From an uncultured Bacteroidia bacterium (GTDB lineage Bacteria; Bacteroidota; Bacteroidia; Bacteroidales; UBA932), in the NCBI GenBank assembly GCA_902801205.1, contig CADCHE010000001.1, positions 226,744-290,743 on the forward strand: a stretch of 64,000 nt of DNA, given 5' to 3'. The notes below the pieces were generated by a model that was not told the DNA's origin, ran no database searches, and worked only from the letters and a program-made list of their open reading frames with translations. Shown here one piece after another: positions 24,966 to 34,881 of the stretch; position 1 is the stretch's first letter, and each line of letters opens with the position of its first letter. The position numbers and the translations under genes were made by a program.

Positions 24966-25864
24966 GCCCGGCCTCCTTCTTTGCGGTAGAGGGCGAACAG
25001 GGCAGAGCCCGAGCCCGACATGGAAGCATACACCGCTCCGGAGGCATAGAGAGAATCCCGGATGGCTTCCAGCTCGTGGTGGAGCGGGAAGACGGTGGCC
25101 TCGAAGTCATTGACCAAAAGCCCTTTCCATTCTTCGACGGGGCGGGCGAGGATCCGCCGGATCGCCGTTCCGTCGGGTTCGCCGGTGGCTTGCCCCGCCG
25201 CCTCGCGCGGCGTGATGCCCCGGTAGGCTTCCGCCGTGGAAACGCCCACGCCCTCCGGTACGATCACTTGCAGGTCATAGCCGTCCAGCGACAAGTCGTA
25301 AGGTTCAAGTACTTCGCCGCGCCCGGTGCCGATCATCGGCCGGTTGTGGATGAAAAGCGCGCAGTCGCTGCCCAGCCGGGCGGCGTAGGAAACGAGTGCG
25401 GCGTTGTCCAGCCCGAGGCCGAAGCATTCGTTCAGCCCTTTCAGGGTGAAGGCCGCGTCGGCCGAGCCGCCGCCGAGCCCTGCACCGACAGGGGCCGTCT
25501 TCTCCAGGAAGAGCTTGACCGGCGGCAGGTCGAAGTCCTGCTGCAGCAGGCGGCAGGCCCGTGCGGAAAGGTCCGAGAGCGGTTCCCAGTCCACGCCTTC
25601 CCTGCGCGCGACCGTGACCATCAGGCGTCCGTCTTCGCTGACGGCCTGCCGGAGCGGGGCACCGGGCCCGTCTCCGCTGTTGGTGCCGTAGCGGGCGGCC
25701 AGGGAGGCGGAAGTGCGGCTGTAGTCGTCTCCGGCGATGATTTCAAGGGTGTCACCGTAACCGTGCCAGGGGACGAACAGCGTCTCGAGGTCGTGGAACC
25801 CGTCGGGGCGCCGACGCAGGACGAAGAGTCCGAAATTCAGCTTGACGTTGGTTTTCAGGATCAT
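24962..25864 (-). CDS. ispE: 4-diphosphocytidyl-2-C-methyl-D-erythritol kinase
   Basis: 300 aa from ATG 25864 (MILKTNVKLNFGLFVLRRRP). GHMP-kinase ATP loop PVGAGLGGGSADAAF and the C-terminal SGSGSALFALY motif are clear. It phosphorylates CDP-ME in the non-mevalonate isoprenoid pathway. The start was chosen because the ATG overlaps the sufD stop (ATGA) and the sequence before it has the composition of a shadow frame. It lies in the suf operon, which is sensible because the last two enzymes of this pathway are Fe-S proteins. Confidence 0.94.
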   Translation of the reverse strand: MILKTNVKLNFGLFVLRRRPDGFHDLETLFVPWHGYGDTLEIIAGDDYSRTSASLAARYGTNSGDGPGAPLRQAVSEDGRLMVTVARREGVDWEPLSDLSARACRLLQQDFDLPPVKLFLEKTAPVGAGLGGGSADAAFTLKGLNECFGLGLDNAALVSYAARLGSDCALFIHNRPMIGTGRGEVLEPYDLSLDGYDLQVIVPEGVGVSTAEAYRGITPREAAGQATGEPDGTAIRRILARPVEEWKGLLVNDFEATVFPLHHELEAIRDSLYASGAVYASMSGSGSALFALYRKEGGRA

Positions 25865-26604
25865 AGGCCGGTGCATCTGAGCGCCGCTTCCTCCACGCGG
25901 GCCGTGAGGGCCGCGCGCTGCTCCTCGTCCGGAATCGCGTCCAGGACGGGGGAGAGGAAGGACAGGATCTGCAGGACCCGGGCTTCCGCTTCGGGGATGC
26001 CCCGGCTCCGCATATAGAAGTGCTCGTTCTCGTCCAGGGCGCCGACCGTCGCCCCATGCGAGCATTTCACGTCGTCGGCATAGATTTCCAGGACGGGCTG
26101 CGTCTCCATCCGGGCGGCTTCGCCGAGGATGATATTATGGTTTTCCTGGTAGGCTTCGGTGCCCTGCGCGTCGGGGGCCACGATGACGGTCCCGTGGAAG
26201 GTGCCCCGGGCTTTTCCGGCCAGGATGCCGTTGAAAAGCTGGCGCGACTGGCAGTGGGGATGCCGGTGATGCACCGTGACGGTGATCCGGACCTCGTCTT
26301 CCCCGTCCGAGAGGAAAAGCCCCCTGAGGCGGACCTGCGCTTCCGGTCCGGCGAGGTCGACGGTCAGCGGAATCCGGGCGGACGAACCGGGCAGGACGAC
26401 GAAGACCAGGTCCGCCTTCGCCTCCTGCGCCAGGACGAGGGCGGCAGGCACATCGTCCGGGCACATGTCCGGAAAGACGAAGACGCGCTGCAGCGACGTG
26501 CCTGCGGGCACGCGGACCACGCCGCTCCCCGATGGGACCGGGAAGGGGGCGTAGCGGCCGTGCCCCGCGGAGGCGGGTGCGAAATCAGAATTGCTCGAAA
26601 CCAT
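25861..26604 (-). CDS. sufD: Fe-S assembly protein SufD, short form
   Basis: 247 aa from ATG 26604. The beta-helix core is recognisable and carries the conserved EIYADDVKCSHGATVGALDE motif followed by the C-terminal helical FYMRSRGIPEAEARVLQILSF. SufD pairs with SufB in the SufBC2D scaffold. At 247 aa it is far shorter than the roughly 440-residue SufD usual in Bacteroidetes; most of the N-terminal helical domain is missing. The start overlaps the sufC end by 20 nt, which leaves little room for a longer protein: the open frame extends only to 26691. Confidence 0.85.
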   Translation of the reverse strand: MVSSNSDFAPASAGHGRYAPFPVPSGSGVVRVPAGTSLQRVFVFPDMCPDDVPAALVLAQEAKADLVFVVLPGSSARIPLTVDLAGPEAQVRLRGLFLSDGEDEVRITVTVHHRHPHCQSRQLFNGILAGKARGTFHGTVIVAPDAQGTEAYQENHNIILGEAARMETQPVLEIYADDVKCSHGATVGALDENEHFYMRSRGIPEAEARVLQILSFLSPVLDAIPDEEQRAALTARVEEAALRCTGL

Positions 26605-27340
26605 CTTTCTCAATGCGTTCCAGGATTTCTTCTCCGCCGGTCTTGACGATGCGTCCCGCCTTGAGGACGTGGACGATGTCCGGCTTGACATATTCCAGCA
26701 GTTTCTGGTAGTGCGTGATGACGATGGCCGCCTTCTCGGGGGTATGCAGGGCGTTCACCCCGTCCGCCACGATCTTCAGGGCGTCTACGTCCAGGCCGCT
26801 GTCCGTCTCGTCGAGGATGGAGAGGACCGGTTCCAGCATCGCCATCTGGAAGATCTCGCCGCGCTTCTTTTCGCCGCCGGAGAATCCGACGTTCACCTGC
26901 CTGCGGGCGAATTCCGGCCGCATCTGGAGCAGGGCCATCTTCTCTTTCATCCGTTTCAGGAAGGCGCCGGCGTCCAGGGGCGGTCGTCCGGCCGCTTTCT
27001 CCCGGGCCGCAAGGGCTGTCTTCAGGAAGTTCTGCATCGATACGCCGGGAATCTCCACCGGATACTGGAACGACAGGAACAGTCCCGCCCAGGAACGTTC
27101 CTCCGGTTTCATCGCGAGGAGGTCCCTGCCCAGGAAGGTGACGCTTCCGCCGGTCACCTCGTAGTCGGGTTTTCCGGCGAGGACGGCGGACAGGGTGCTC
27201 TTCCCCGCGCCGTTGGGCCCCATGACGGCGTGGATCTCTCCCCGGCGGATTTCCAGGTCGATCCCGCGGAGGATCTCCTTCCCGCCGGCGGAGGCGGTCA
27301 GCCCCTCGACTTTCAGCAATAGATCTTTCTTATTTTCCAT
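26585..27340 (-). CDS. sufC: Fe-S assembly ATPase SufC
   Basis: 251 aa ABC-type ATPase: Walker A GPNGAGKST, signature-like FSGGEKKRGEIFQMAML, Walker B LSILDETDSGLDVDAL. It drives conformational change of the SufBCD Fe-S scaffold in the cytoplasm. The first 11 nt overlap the pnuC 3' end, so expression depends on read-through of pnuC. Confidence 0.96.
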   Translation of the reverse strand: MENKKDLLLKVEGLTASAGGKEILRGIDLEIRRGEIHAVMGPNGAGKSTLSAVLAGKPDYEVTGGSVTFLGRDLLAMKPEERSWAGLFLSFQYPVEIPGVSMQNFLKTALAAREKAAGRPPLDAGAFLKRMKEKMALLQMRPEFARRQVNVGFSGGEKKRGEIFQMAMLEPVLSILDETDSGLDVDALKIVADGVNALHTPEKAAIVITHYQKLLEYVKPDIVHVLKAGRIVKTGGEEILERIEKDGFEQF

Positions 27341-27974
27341 TTTGATAATGTTTCTTCCACGTATAAAGCGACCAGATGCCGTTGACCAGGTACAGCAGGC
27401 TGACGATCGGCATGAACACCAGGCCGGAGGTGAGGTAGAGGACCAGGTTGCCGACGTTGACGGCCAGCCAGACCAGCCAGCACTCCCATTTCTTCTGGGC
27501 CGACAGGAACTGGGCCAGCAGGGTGACCATCAGCATGAACGCATCCAGCCAAGGATGCGGATCCGGGGCAAAAGTTCCTGTAAACCAAGTGTTTCCCAAT
27601 TTTGAAAGCACCCAGCCCCACACCAGGCTCCCAGCGAGGACCGCGGCGATGTATTTCATCCAGGCGCTGCCCCTCAGCCGCGAGACGCGCAGGGTCTTCG
27701 CGTCGCCGGCGCTCTCTTCCCCGGCTTTGGGATGGCTCCACCGCCAGTGTCCGAAGGCGTTGATGCCGAAGGCGACGGGCTGCAGGAGCATGGCGCTGTA
27801 CAGGTGCCGGTGCGCAAAAAGCAGGAACAGCAGGATGTTGTACAGGTAGCCGACCCAGAAGTTGTATTTGCTGGCCCTGCCGGCGAGGAAGACGCAGAGC
27901 AGGCCGGCGGCCACGCTCGCCAGTTCGAGCCAGGTGACGGGTGCTCCGCCCAGGGTGAATGCGATGTCCATCAT
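27330..27974 (-). CDS. pnuC: Nicotinamide riboside transporter PnuC
   Basis: 214 aa, about seven membrane segments. The PnuC features are visible: SKYNFWVGYLYNILLFLLFAH, PVAFGINAFGHWRW and the C-terminal WECWLVWLAVNVGNLVLYL. It brings nicotinamide riboside across the inner membrane for NAD synthesis. It is inserted between sufB (13 nt gap) and sufC (11 nt overlap), an unexpected place. A second Met immediately follows the first. Confidence 0.93.
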   Translation of the reverse strand: MMDIAFTLGGAPVTWLELASVAAGLLCVFLAGRASKYNFWVGYLYNILLFLLFAHRHLYSAMLLQPVAFGINAFGHWRWSHPKAGEESAGDAKTLRVSRLRGSAWMKYIAAVLAGSLVWGWVLSKLGNTWFTGTFAPDPHPWLDAFMLMVTLLAQFLSAQKKWECWLVWLAVNVGNLVLYLTSGLVFMPIVSLLYLVNGIWSLYTWKKHYQNGK

Positions 27975-27987
27975 GACGCTCTTCTTT

Positions 27988-29436
27988 TTAACCGACGGAT
28001 CCTTCCAGGGATACCTGCAGCAGGGCGCGCGCCTCGACGGCGAATTCCATCGGGAGGCGCGAAAGCACTTCCTGCGCGTATCCGTTGACGATGAGACCGA
28101 CGGCGTCTTCGGCCGTCAGGCCCCTTTGGGTGCAGTAGAACAGCTGTTCGTCGCTGATCTTGGAGGTTGTGGCCTCGTGCTCCACGACGGCCGAGGGGTT
28201 CAGGCTCCGGATGTCCGGGAAGGTGTGCGCCCCGCACAGGGAACCGATCAGCAGGCTGTCGCACTGCGAGAAGTTCCGTGCTCCGGCCGCACCGGGCCCC
28301 ATGCGCACCAGGCCCCGGTAGCTGTTCTGGCTCCGCCCGGCCGAGATGCCCTTGCTGACGATCCGGCTGCGGGTGTCCCGCCCCTGGTGGATCATCTTCG
28401 TTCCTGTGTCGGCCTGCTGGAAGTGGTTGGTCACAGCCACCGAATAGAACTCCGAGGAGGAATGGTCCCCCTGGAGGATGGTGGAGGGGTATTTCCAGGT
28501 GACGGCCGAGCCGGTTTCCACCTGGGTCCAGCTCAGGTGCGACCCTTCTCCGCGGCAGAGGCCGCGCTTGGTGACGAGGTTGAGGATGCCGCCGCGGCCC
28601 TGCTCGTCACCGGGGTACCAGTTCTGCACGGTGGAGTATTTCACATCCGCATCCTTCTCCACGATGATCTCGACGACGGCCGCATGCAACTGCTGTTCGT
28701 CGCGCATCGGGGCCGTGCAACCCTCCATGTAGCTGACGGAGGATCCTTCGTCGGCCACGATCAGTGTCCGCTCGAACTGTCCGGTACCGGCGGCGTTGAT
28801 CCGGAAATAGCTTGACAGTTCCATCGGGCATTTTACGCCCTTGGGGATGTAGCAGAAACTGCCGTCGCTGAAGACGGCGCTGTTGAGGGCCGCGAAATAG
28901 TTGTCGCCCGGGGGGACGACGCTGGCCAGGTACTTGCGCACCAGGTCGGGATGCTCCTTCACGGCTTCCGAAAAACTGCAGAAGATGATGCCCTTCTCAG
29001 CCAGGGAGGCGCGGAAGGTGGTGGCCACGGACACCGAGTCGAACACCGCGTCCACGGCGACGACGCCGGCCAGGGCGGCCCGCTCGCGCACGGGAATGCC
29101 CAGCTTCTCGAAGGTCTCCTCGAGTTTCGGGTCGATCTCCTTGGGCCGGTCGGCGTCCTTGCGGGGCGCCGCATAGTAGATGATATTCTGGAAGTCGATC
29201 TCGGGCAGGTCCAGGTGGGGCCAGCGGGGCATTTCCATCCGCTGCCAGCGCCGGAATGCGTCCAGCCGGAATTCCAGCAGCCACGCGGGTTCTTCCTTCC
29301 GGGCGGAGATGGTGCGGATGATGTCCTCGTTCAGCCCTTTGGGGATGAAATCCTGCCGGACGTCCGTCACGAATCCTTCTTTGTATTCGCGGGTCGTGAT
29401 CTGTTGCAGGAGCTGTTCTTCTTCTCTTTCGTCCAT
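27988..29436 (-). CDS. sufB: Fe-S assembly scaffold SufB
   Basis: 482 aa from ATG 29436 ([21 protein letters not shown]). The typical motifs are [47 protein letters not shown] and [13 protein letters not shown]. SufB is the main Fe-S scaffold with SufC and SufD. The open frame extends far upstream antisense to aroC, but the -7 box at 29456-29463 fixes the start near 29436. First gene of the sufB-pnuC-sufC-sufD-ispE-nudix-ksgA run. Confidence 0.96.
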   Translation of the reverse strand: MDEREEEQLLQQITTREYKEGFVTDVRQDFIPKGLNEDIIRTISARKEEPAWLLEFRLDAFRRWQRMEMPRWPHLDLPEIDFQNIIYYAAPRKDADRPKEIDPKLEETFEKLGIPVRERAALAGVVAVDAVFDSVSVATTFRASLAEKGIIFCSFSEAVKEHPDLVRKYLASVVPPGDNYFAALNSAVFSDGSFCYIPKGVKCPMELSSYFRINAAGTGQFERTLIVADEGSSVSYMEGCTAPMRDEQQLHAAVVEIIVEKDADVKYSTVQNWYPGDEQGRGGILNLVTKRGLCRGEGSHLSWTQVETGSAVTWKYPSTILQGDHSSSEFYSVAVTNHFQQADTGTKMIHQGRDTRSRIVSKGISAGRSQNSYRGLVRMGPGAAGARNFSQCDSLLIGSLCGAHTFPDIRSLNPSAVVEHEATTSKISDEQLFYCTQRGLTAEDAVGLIVNGYAQEVLSRLPMEFAVEARALLQVSLEGSVG

Positions 29437-29455
29437 TCGTCCATTTTCTATTATG

Positions 29456-29463
29456 CAAAGATA
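29456..29463 (-). promoter_or_regulatory. -7 promoter box for the suf operon
   Basis: TATCTTTG on the minus strand, a perfect match, 19 nt upstream of the sufB ATG, implying a very short leader. Confidence 0.8.
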
Positions 29464-29474
29464 ACGAAAATAAG

Positions 29475-29482
29475 TATCTTTG
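29475..29482 (+). promoter_or_regulatory. -7 promoter box for aroC
   Basis: TATCTTTG on the plus strand, a perfect match, 26 nt before the aroC ATG. The two divergent boxes in this 72-bp gap are only 11 nt apart. Confidence 0.8.
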
Positions 29483-29508
29483 CCTTGAACAGATAAAATA
29501 TTGACCCC

Positions 29509-30477
29509 ATGAACGCATTCGGCAACCACTTCCGGGTTCAGGTGTTCGGCGAGTCCCACGGCGGGGGCATCGGCGTCGTCGTGGACGGCGTCCGGGCCGG
29601 CATCCCGCTCTGTGCAGGCGATTTCGAAGAAGACCTTTCCCGCCGGCGGAGCGGCGCCCGGGGCACGACGCCCCGCCGCGAGCCCGATACGCCCGAGATC
29701 CTTTCCGGTGTCTATCAGGGACATACGACGGGTGCGCCCGTCGCCGTGCTCTTCCGTAACACGAATACCCGTCCGGAGGATTACGCCCTTCTGCAGGAGG
29801 TCCCCCGTCCGGGGCATGCCGACCGGGTGGCCGCCCTCAAATGGGAAGGCTTCAACGACCCCCGCGGCGGCGGTCCTTTTTCGGGTCGGGTGACGCTCGC
29901 CCTTGTGACGGCCGGCGTGATTGCCAAGAAACAGTGCGGCTGTTCCTTCCGCGCCTCCCTCGTGGAGGTGGGCGGCAGTGCCGACCCGGCGGCCTGGGAC
30001 GGGCTGCTCTCGCGTGCCGCACAGGAGGGGGACTCCTTGGGCGGCGTCGTGGAATGCCGGGTCGAAGGTGTCCCGGCGGGCCTGGGTGCACCGTTCTTTG
30101 ATTCCGTGGAATCCCTGGTCTCCCACGCTGTCTTTGCGATTCCCGGGGTCCGCGGCATCGAATTCGGCGACGGTTTCGCCGCCGCCGGGATGCGCGGCAG
30201 CGCGCACAACGATCCGATCGGCGCGGACGGGCTGCCGGAGAAAAACGGGGCGGGCGGCGTGAACGGCGGCATCACCAACGGAGCGCCGATCGTGTTCCGT
30301 GTCGCTTTCAAACCGACGTCCAGCATCGCCCGGGTACAGCACACCCTCAACGTGCGGACGGGGGAGATGACCGATCTGCGCGTGGGCGGCCGGCATGACG
30401 TCTGCTTCGCGCTGCGCACTCCCGTCATCGTCGAGGCTGCCGCCGCCATCGTCCTGGCCGACCTGGCCGGCAGATAA
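29509..30477 (+). CDS. aroC: Chorismate synthase
   Basis: 322 aa. Converts EPSP to chorismate using reduced flavin. Signature motifs: [16 protein letters not shown] (catalytic-region His in GESHG), RPGHAD, the [15 protein letters not shown] segment and the C-terminal [10 protein letters not shown]. It is somewhat shorter than the usual 350-360 residues. It is followed after 12 nt by the SSF symporter gene and so may share a transcript with that four-gene cassette. The other shikimate genes aroB and aroDA lie 5-8 kb away on the opposite strand. Confidence 0.95.
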   Translation: MNAFGNHFRVQVFGESHGGGIGVVVDGVRAGIPLCAGDFEEDLSRRRSGARGTTPRREPDTPEILSGVYQGHTTGAPVAVLFRNTNTRPEDYALLQEVPRPGHADRVAALKWEGFNDPRGGGPFSGRVTLALVTAGVIAKKQCGCSFRASLVEVGGSADPAAWDGLLSRAAQEGDSLGGVVECRVEGVPAGLGAPFFDSVESLVSHAVFAIPGVRGIEFGDGFAAAGMRGSAHNDPIGADGLPEKNGAGGVNGGITNGAPIVFRVAFKPTSSIARVQHTLNVRTGEMTDLRVGGRHDVCFALRTPVIVEAAAAIVLADLAGR

Positions 30478-30489
30478 ATCCCTCCCGGT

Positions 30490-32028
30490 ATGCACATAAT
30501 CGACTGGCTCATCGTTATCCTGTTCCTCTTTTCGCTGGTCCTGATCGGCGTCCTCTTTTCCCGACGGAACCGCGACATCGAGGACTATTTCGTTGCGGGA
30601 CGCTCCATGCCCGGATGGATCGTCGCCATCGCGGCGACGGGCACCGCCATCAGCGCCGGCACCTTCGTCGGTTCGCCCGAACTGGGGTTCAACACGAACC
30701 TGACCTATGTCATGAACCTGATCGGGGCCATCATCGGCGGCTCCCTCGCCGCCGCCCTGACACTGCCGAAACTGTACGCGGCGAAGACCATTACGATCTA
30801 CGGCTATATCGGGCAGCGGTTCGGCGAGGAGGCCAAGCGCGCCAATTCGTGGATGTTCCTCCTGGGGCAGCTGTTCAACTCCGGATCGCGGCTGTTCATC
30901 GCGTCCATCGCGATCTCCGTGATCATCTTCGGCGACATCCGTTTCCAGTTCCTGCTCTGGAGCATCCTCATCCTGGGCTTCGTCTCCACCGTCTATACGC
31001 TGCTGGGCGGCATCAAGGGCCTGCTGTACATCGATACGTTCCAGACCTTGCTCATCATTGTCTCGGGCCTGGTCGCCATCGGCTTCATCCTCTTCGAACT
31101 GAAGGGTTTACCGGTCCGTGATGTCTGGCATACCCTGACTGACGGCGGTACGGTGAAGACGCCGGCCGGCTGGGTGAGCGGCAGCAAGGTGCAGATGTTC
31201 GACTTCCGTCTCTCGCTGTCGACCCCGTACACCGTCTGGGCCGGCTTGCTGGGCGTCGCTTTCTTCCGGCTGGCCCAGTTTACGACTGACCAGGAATTCG
31301 TCCAGCGCCAGCTCGCCTGCAAGGATGCGGGCAAGGCCGCCCGCTCCCTGGTCGCCTCGCAGTTGATCTGCCTGCCGCTCGTCCTGCTGTTCCTGCTGAT
31401 CGGCAGCCTCCTCTACGTGAAGTATACGATGGACCCCGGCTTCGACGGGGCCCTGGGCCGTCATTTCTTTACGGACGCACGCGACCTCTTTCCGCAGTAC
31501 ATCAAGAACCATATCCCTACCGGCGTACGGGGGCTGATGATCACCGGACTGCTGGCCGCCGCCCTGTCGTCCTTCAATTCGGCCATCAATTCGATGGCCT
31601 CCAGTTTCGTCGCCGACATCTGGCTGCCCTTGCGTACGCGCCGGGGGGATACTCCTCCCGCGCAGGCGGAGCAGCTGGCGTCTTCGCGGCGGATGGTCGC
31701 GCTGATGGGCGCCGTCCTGACGGCTTTCGCCGTGCTCACCTGCCTGATGCAGCAGGGGTCCGGCCTGAACCTGGTGGACTTCGCTACGGGAATCATGTGC
31801 TTCGCCTATGCAGGGATGGTCGGCGTCTTCCTGACGGCGTTGTTCACCCGGCGCGGCAACCGGCGCAGCGTGGTCGCGGCGCTTGTTACGGGCGCGCTCG
31901 TCATCGTGCCCCTCATGTTCCAGAAACAATTCTTCGGCCAGACATACATCGCCTGGACGTGGTGGTGCCCGATCGGCGGGCTGGCCGCTACGCTGGTCTG
32001 TATGGCCGGAAAACCAGAAAAGAAATAA
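30490..32028 (+). CDS. Sodium:solute symporter (SSS/SSF family)
   Basis: 512 aa with about 13 membrane helices. Family hallmarks: [21 protein letters not shown], the [16 protein letters not shown] segment, [18 protein letters not shown] and the unwound-helix [20 protein letters not shown]. It couples Na+ to uptake of a sugar, polyol, amino acid or vitamin. The substrate is not determinable from sequence, but the downstream FAD oxidoreductase and AraB-like kinase suggest a carbohydrate or polyol. One nucleotide separates it from the next gene. Confidence 0.92.
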   Translation: MHIIDWLIVILFLFSLVLIGVLFSRRNRDIEDYFVAGRSMPGWIVAIAATGTAISAGTFVGSPELGFNTNLTYVMNLIGAIIGGSLAAALTLPKLYAAKTITIYGYIGQRFGEEAKRANSWMFLLGQLFNSGSRLFIASIAISVIIFGDIRFQFLLWSILILGFVSTVYTLLGGIKGLLYIDTFQTLLIIVSGLVAIGFILFELKGLPVRDVWHTLTDGGTVKTPAGWVSGSKVQMFDFRLSLSTPYTVWAGLLGVAFFRLAQFTTDQEFVQRQLACKDAGKAARSLVASQLICLPLVLLFLLIGSLLYVKYTMDPGFDGALGRHFFTDARDLFPQYIKNHIPTGVRGLMITGLLAAALSSFNSAINSMASSFVADIWLPLRTRRGDTPPAQAEQLASSRRMVALMGAVLTAFAVLTCLMQQGSGLNLVDFATGIMCFAYAGMVGVFLTALFTRRGNRRSVVAALVTGALVIVPLMFQKQFFGQTYIAWTWWCPIGGLAATLVCMAGKPEKK

Positions 32029-32029
32029 A

Positions 32030-33394
32030 ATGGAGTACATTACCGAACCTGAACGCAGGATCCCTGTCATCCGCGACGTGGACGTGCTGGTCGTCGGCGG
32101 CGGTCCCGCCGGCCTGATGGCCGCGCAGGCCGCCGCCGAAGGCGGAAACCACCGCGTCATGCTGGTCGAGAGCCGGAGCTACCTGGGCGGCAACCTGACG
32201 ATCGGCCTGCCGGTCCTGGCCTTCCTGGGCCCTCGCGGCGACCAGGTCATCTACGGCGGAGCACAGCGTTTCATCGACCGGCTCCGGGCGCGGGGCGCGG
32301 CCAGCGGACACAAGCCGTGCAAACTGCACATGAGCCTCACCATCATCGATCCCGAGGAGGCGAAAAACGTCGCCTTCGAGCTCATGGAGGAAGCGGGTGT
32401 GGAGGTGCGGCTGTATACCTTCGTCTCGGACGCCATCGTGGAAGACGGTGTCGTGAAGGGCGTGGTCGTGGAGTCGAAAGCGGGCCGGCAGGCCATCCTC
32501 GCCCGGCGGGTGATCGACTGCACGGGCGACGGCGACGTGGCCTTCCGTGCCGGCGTACCCTGCAGCAAGGGCGACGCGGAGGGCGGCATGCAGCCGCCGA
32601 CCCTGATGTTCAGCATGCGGGGCGTGGACGTGCAGGCGCTGCGCGACGCGATCGTGCTCCATCCGGAGACGTACGACATGGACCGGATGCCTGCGGAACA
32701 GTTCCGCGAAGGGAATTTCATCACCGTCGGGCTGCGCGGCCGGATCGAGGAAGCGCGCCGCAGCGGACTGGATGTGCCGGTCTCGCGGACCATCCTGATC
32801 TCCGGCCTGAAACCGGACGAGATCTGGGTGAACATGACGCGCGTGAACGGGACGGATTCCACCGATCCGGAGAGTTACACCCGCTGCGAGGTCGTGGCCC
32901 GGCGGCAGATGCGGGTGGTCACGGAATACCTGCGGCGCTTCGTGCCGGGCTTCGCGCAGGCGGAGGTCGACAAGGTGGCGCCTTTTACCGGCATTCGCGA
33001 GAGCCGGGTGATCCGGGGGAAGTACATCCTGACGGCGGAGGACATCCTCGGCGGGAAGCATTTCGACGATAAGGTCTGCCTGGCGGGCTACCCGGTGGAC
33101 ATCCACCATTCCCGGGGCGGCGACTGCTCGATGTATTTCTGCGACGATGCCTACGAGATCCCCTACCGGGTCCTCGTCCCCGCGAACGTGGGCGGCTTGC
33201 TCGTGGCCGGCCGCTGCGCATCGATGAATCACGAAGCCATGGCCGCGACACGGGTCATGAGCACGTGCATGGCGCTGGGCGAAGCCGCCGGAACGGCCGC
33301 CCGCCTTTCCCTGGAAACGGGTGTGGATGTCGGCTCCGTCGACATCCCGCTCCTGCAACAGACCCTCGTATCACAAGGTGTGAGACTCGTATGA
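32030..33394 (+). CDS. FAD-dependent oxidoreductase (PF12831-like)
   Basis: 454 aa from ATG 32030. Rossmann dinucleotide motif VDVLVVGGGPAGLMAAQAA with the acidic end of strand 2 (LVESRSYLGG), the ARRVIDCTGDGDVAFRAGV motif and the C-terminal FAD-contact GGLLVAGRCASMNHEAMAAT. No signal peptide, so cytoplasmic. The family contains flavoproteins that oxidise hydroxylated substrates, and members often sit in carbohydrate loci. It overlaps the kinase gene by ATGA. The substrate is unknown. Confidence 0.88.
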   Translation: MEYITEPERRIPVIRDVDVLVVGGGPAGLMAAQAAAEGGNHRVMLVESRSYLGGNLTIGLPVLAFLGPRGDQVIYGGAQRFIDRLRARGAASGHKPCKLHMSLTIIDPEEAKNVAFELMEEAGVEVRLYTFVSDAIVEDGVVKGVVVESKAGRQAILARRVIDCTGDGDVAFRAGVPCSKGDAEGGMQPPTLMFSMRGVDVQALRDAIVLHPETYDMDRMPAEQFREGNFITVGLRGRIEEARRSGLDVPVSRTILISGLKPDEIWVNMTRVNGTDSTDPESYTRCEVVARRQMRVVTEYLRRFVPGFAQAEVDKVAPFTGIRESRVIRGKYILTAEDILGGKHFDDKVCLAGYPVDIHHSRGGDCSMYFCDDAYEIPYRVLVPANVGGLLVAGRCASMNHEAMAATRVMSTCMALGEAAGTAARLSLETGVDVGSVDIPLLQQTLVSQGVRLV

Positions 33395-34881
33395 AACCGT
33401 TTGTCATCGGACTGGATTTCGGAACGGATTCCGCCAGGGCGGTCCTGGTGGATGCCGCCGACGGGCGCGTGCAGGCTTCCTGCGCGAAGCCCTACCCGCG
33501 GTGGGCCCGCGGACTGTATTCCTGCGCTGCGGAGAACCGCTTCCGCCATCATCCCGCGGATTACCTGGAAACCATGGAAGAGACCGTGCGGGAGGCGGCC
33601 CGCGCCCTGCCCTCCGGGGCGGAGGTCGTCGGCATCGGCGTGGACGCCACCTGCTCCACCCCGATCCTGCTCGACCGGGAACTGCGCCCGCTGCCGGGCG
33701 AGGACCCGGATGCGCTGTTCATCCTGTGGAAAGACCATACCGCCATCGCCGAGGCGGCCGAGATCACGGCGGCCGCAGCGCCGTATACGGTACACAACGG
33801 CGGCGTCTATTCCGCGGAGAATTTCTGGTCGAAGGTCCTGCATGTGCTGCGGACGAATCCCGCGGTGGCCGCCCGGGCTTTCACGGCGGTCGAACTGTGC
33901 GACTACATTCCCTTCGTGCTGACGGGCTGTCTCCGGCCCTCGCACTGCGCGGCCGGCTCCAAGCAGCTGTGGGGCGTGGAGTGGGGCGGCTTCCCTCCGC
34001 AATCGGTCTTCGACGCCCTCGATCCGCGGCTGGGAGCACTGCGGAGCCATGTGGAAGACCGGAACTACGACAGCTGTACGGCCTGCGGTCCGCTTTCGGC
34101 GGCCTGGGCAAAGCGGCTGGGCCTTCCGGCGGGCATCCCTGTCGGCGTCGGGAACATCGACGCGCACAGCGGCGCCGTCGGCGGAGGCTGTGCGCCCGGC
34201 ACCATGATCCTGACGCTGGGTACGTCCGCCTGCCTGATGACGGTCGGCGCGCACCGCGACCCGGTCCCCGAGGTATTCGGACAGGTGGACGGTGCCATCC
34301 TCCCCGGCTGGGAAGGCTACGAGATGGGGATGTCCTCCTACGGCGACAACTTCGCGTGGGTCGCCCGGACGACGGGGCGCAGCCTGCCGGACCTGACGGA
34401 GGCGGCGGCCGGCCTTGCGCTGTCCGACCGCATCCCGGTCAGTACGGACTGGTTCAACGGACGCCGGACTCCGGATCCGGATCCGACCGCTACGGCGACG
34501 CTGCAGGGGCTCCGGCTCACGACTACGCCCGCCGAACTGTTCTATGCCGTCGTGGAGGGAACCGCTTTCGGCATCAAGGCCATCGTCGACCACCTGGCCG
34601 CCTACGGCGTCGCTTGTCCCCGGATGGTGGCGACGGGCGGCATCCCGCGGAAGTCGCCCTTTGTCATGCAGATGCTTGCCGACGTGCTGGGGACGGATAT
34701 CGAGGTGTCGTCCGAGGCCGAGTCCTGCGCCCTGGGCGCCGCAGTCAACGCCAGCGTGGCGGCCGGAGTGTATCCTGACACCCCTGCTGCCCAGCTTGCC
34801 ATGTGCCATGTGTCCGACGAAATCTACCGGCCTTCCGGGGCCGACCACTCCGCCCGTTACGCCCGTTACAAAAGCCTATGA
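33391..34881 (+). CDS. FGGY-family carbohydrate kinase, ribulokinase (AraB)-like
   Basis: 496 aa from ATG 33391. FGGY ATPase fold: phosphate-1 motif GLDFGTDSARAVLVD, LWKDHTAIAEA, AAGSKQLWG and GVGNIDAHSGAVGGG, then MGMSSYGDNFAWV and the adenosine motif MVATGGIPRKSPF. These segments are closest to L-ribulokinases, although the length is below the usual 530-560. It phosphorylates a ketose or polyol. No araA/araD is adjacent; instead it is coupled to an FAD oxidoreductase and a Na+ symporter, so the substrate may not be ribulose. Confidence 0.88.
   Translation: MKPFVIGLDFGTDSARAVLVDAADGRVQASCAKPYPRWARGLYSCAAENRFRHHPADYLETMEETVREAARALPSGAEVVGIGVDATCSTPILLDRELRPLPGEDPDALFILWKDHTAIAEAAEITAAAAPYTVHNGGVYSAENFWSKVLHVLRTNPAVAARAFTAVELCDYIPFVLTGCLRPSHCAAGSKQLWGVEWGGFPPQSVFDALDPRLGALRSHVEDRNYDSCTACGPLSAAWAKRLGLPAGIPVGVGNIDAHSGAVGGGCAPGTMILTLGTSACLMTVGAHRDPVPEVFGQVDGAILPGWEGYEMGMSSYGDNFAWVARTTGRSLPDLTEAAAGLALSDRIPVSTDWFNGRRTPDPDPTATATLQGLRLTTTPAELFYAVVEGTAFGIKAIVDHLAAYGVACPRMVATGGIPRKSPFVMQMLADVLGTDIEVSSEAESCALGAAVNASVAAGVYPDTPAAQLAMCHVSDEIYRPSGADHSARYARYKSL

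Noticed and set aside
29437-30495. N-terminal extension of the sufB frame
   Set aside because: Antisense to aroC and upstream of the suf promoter.
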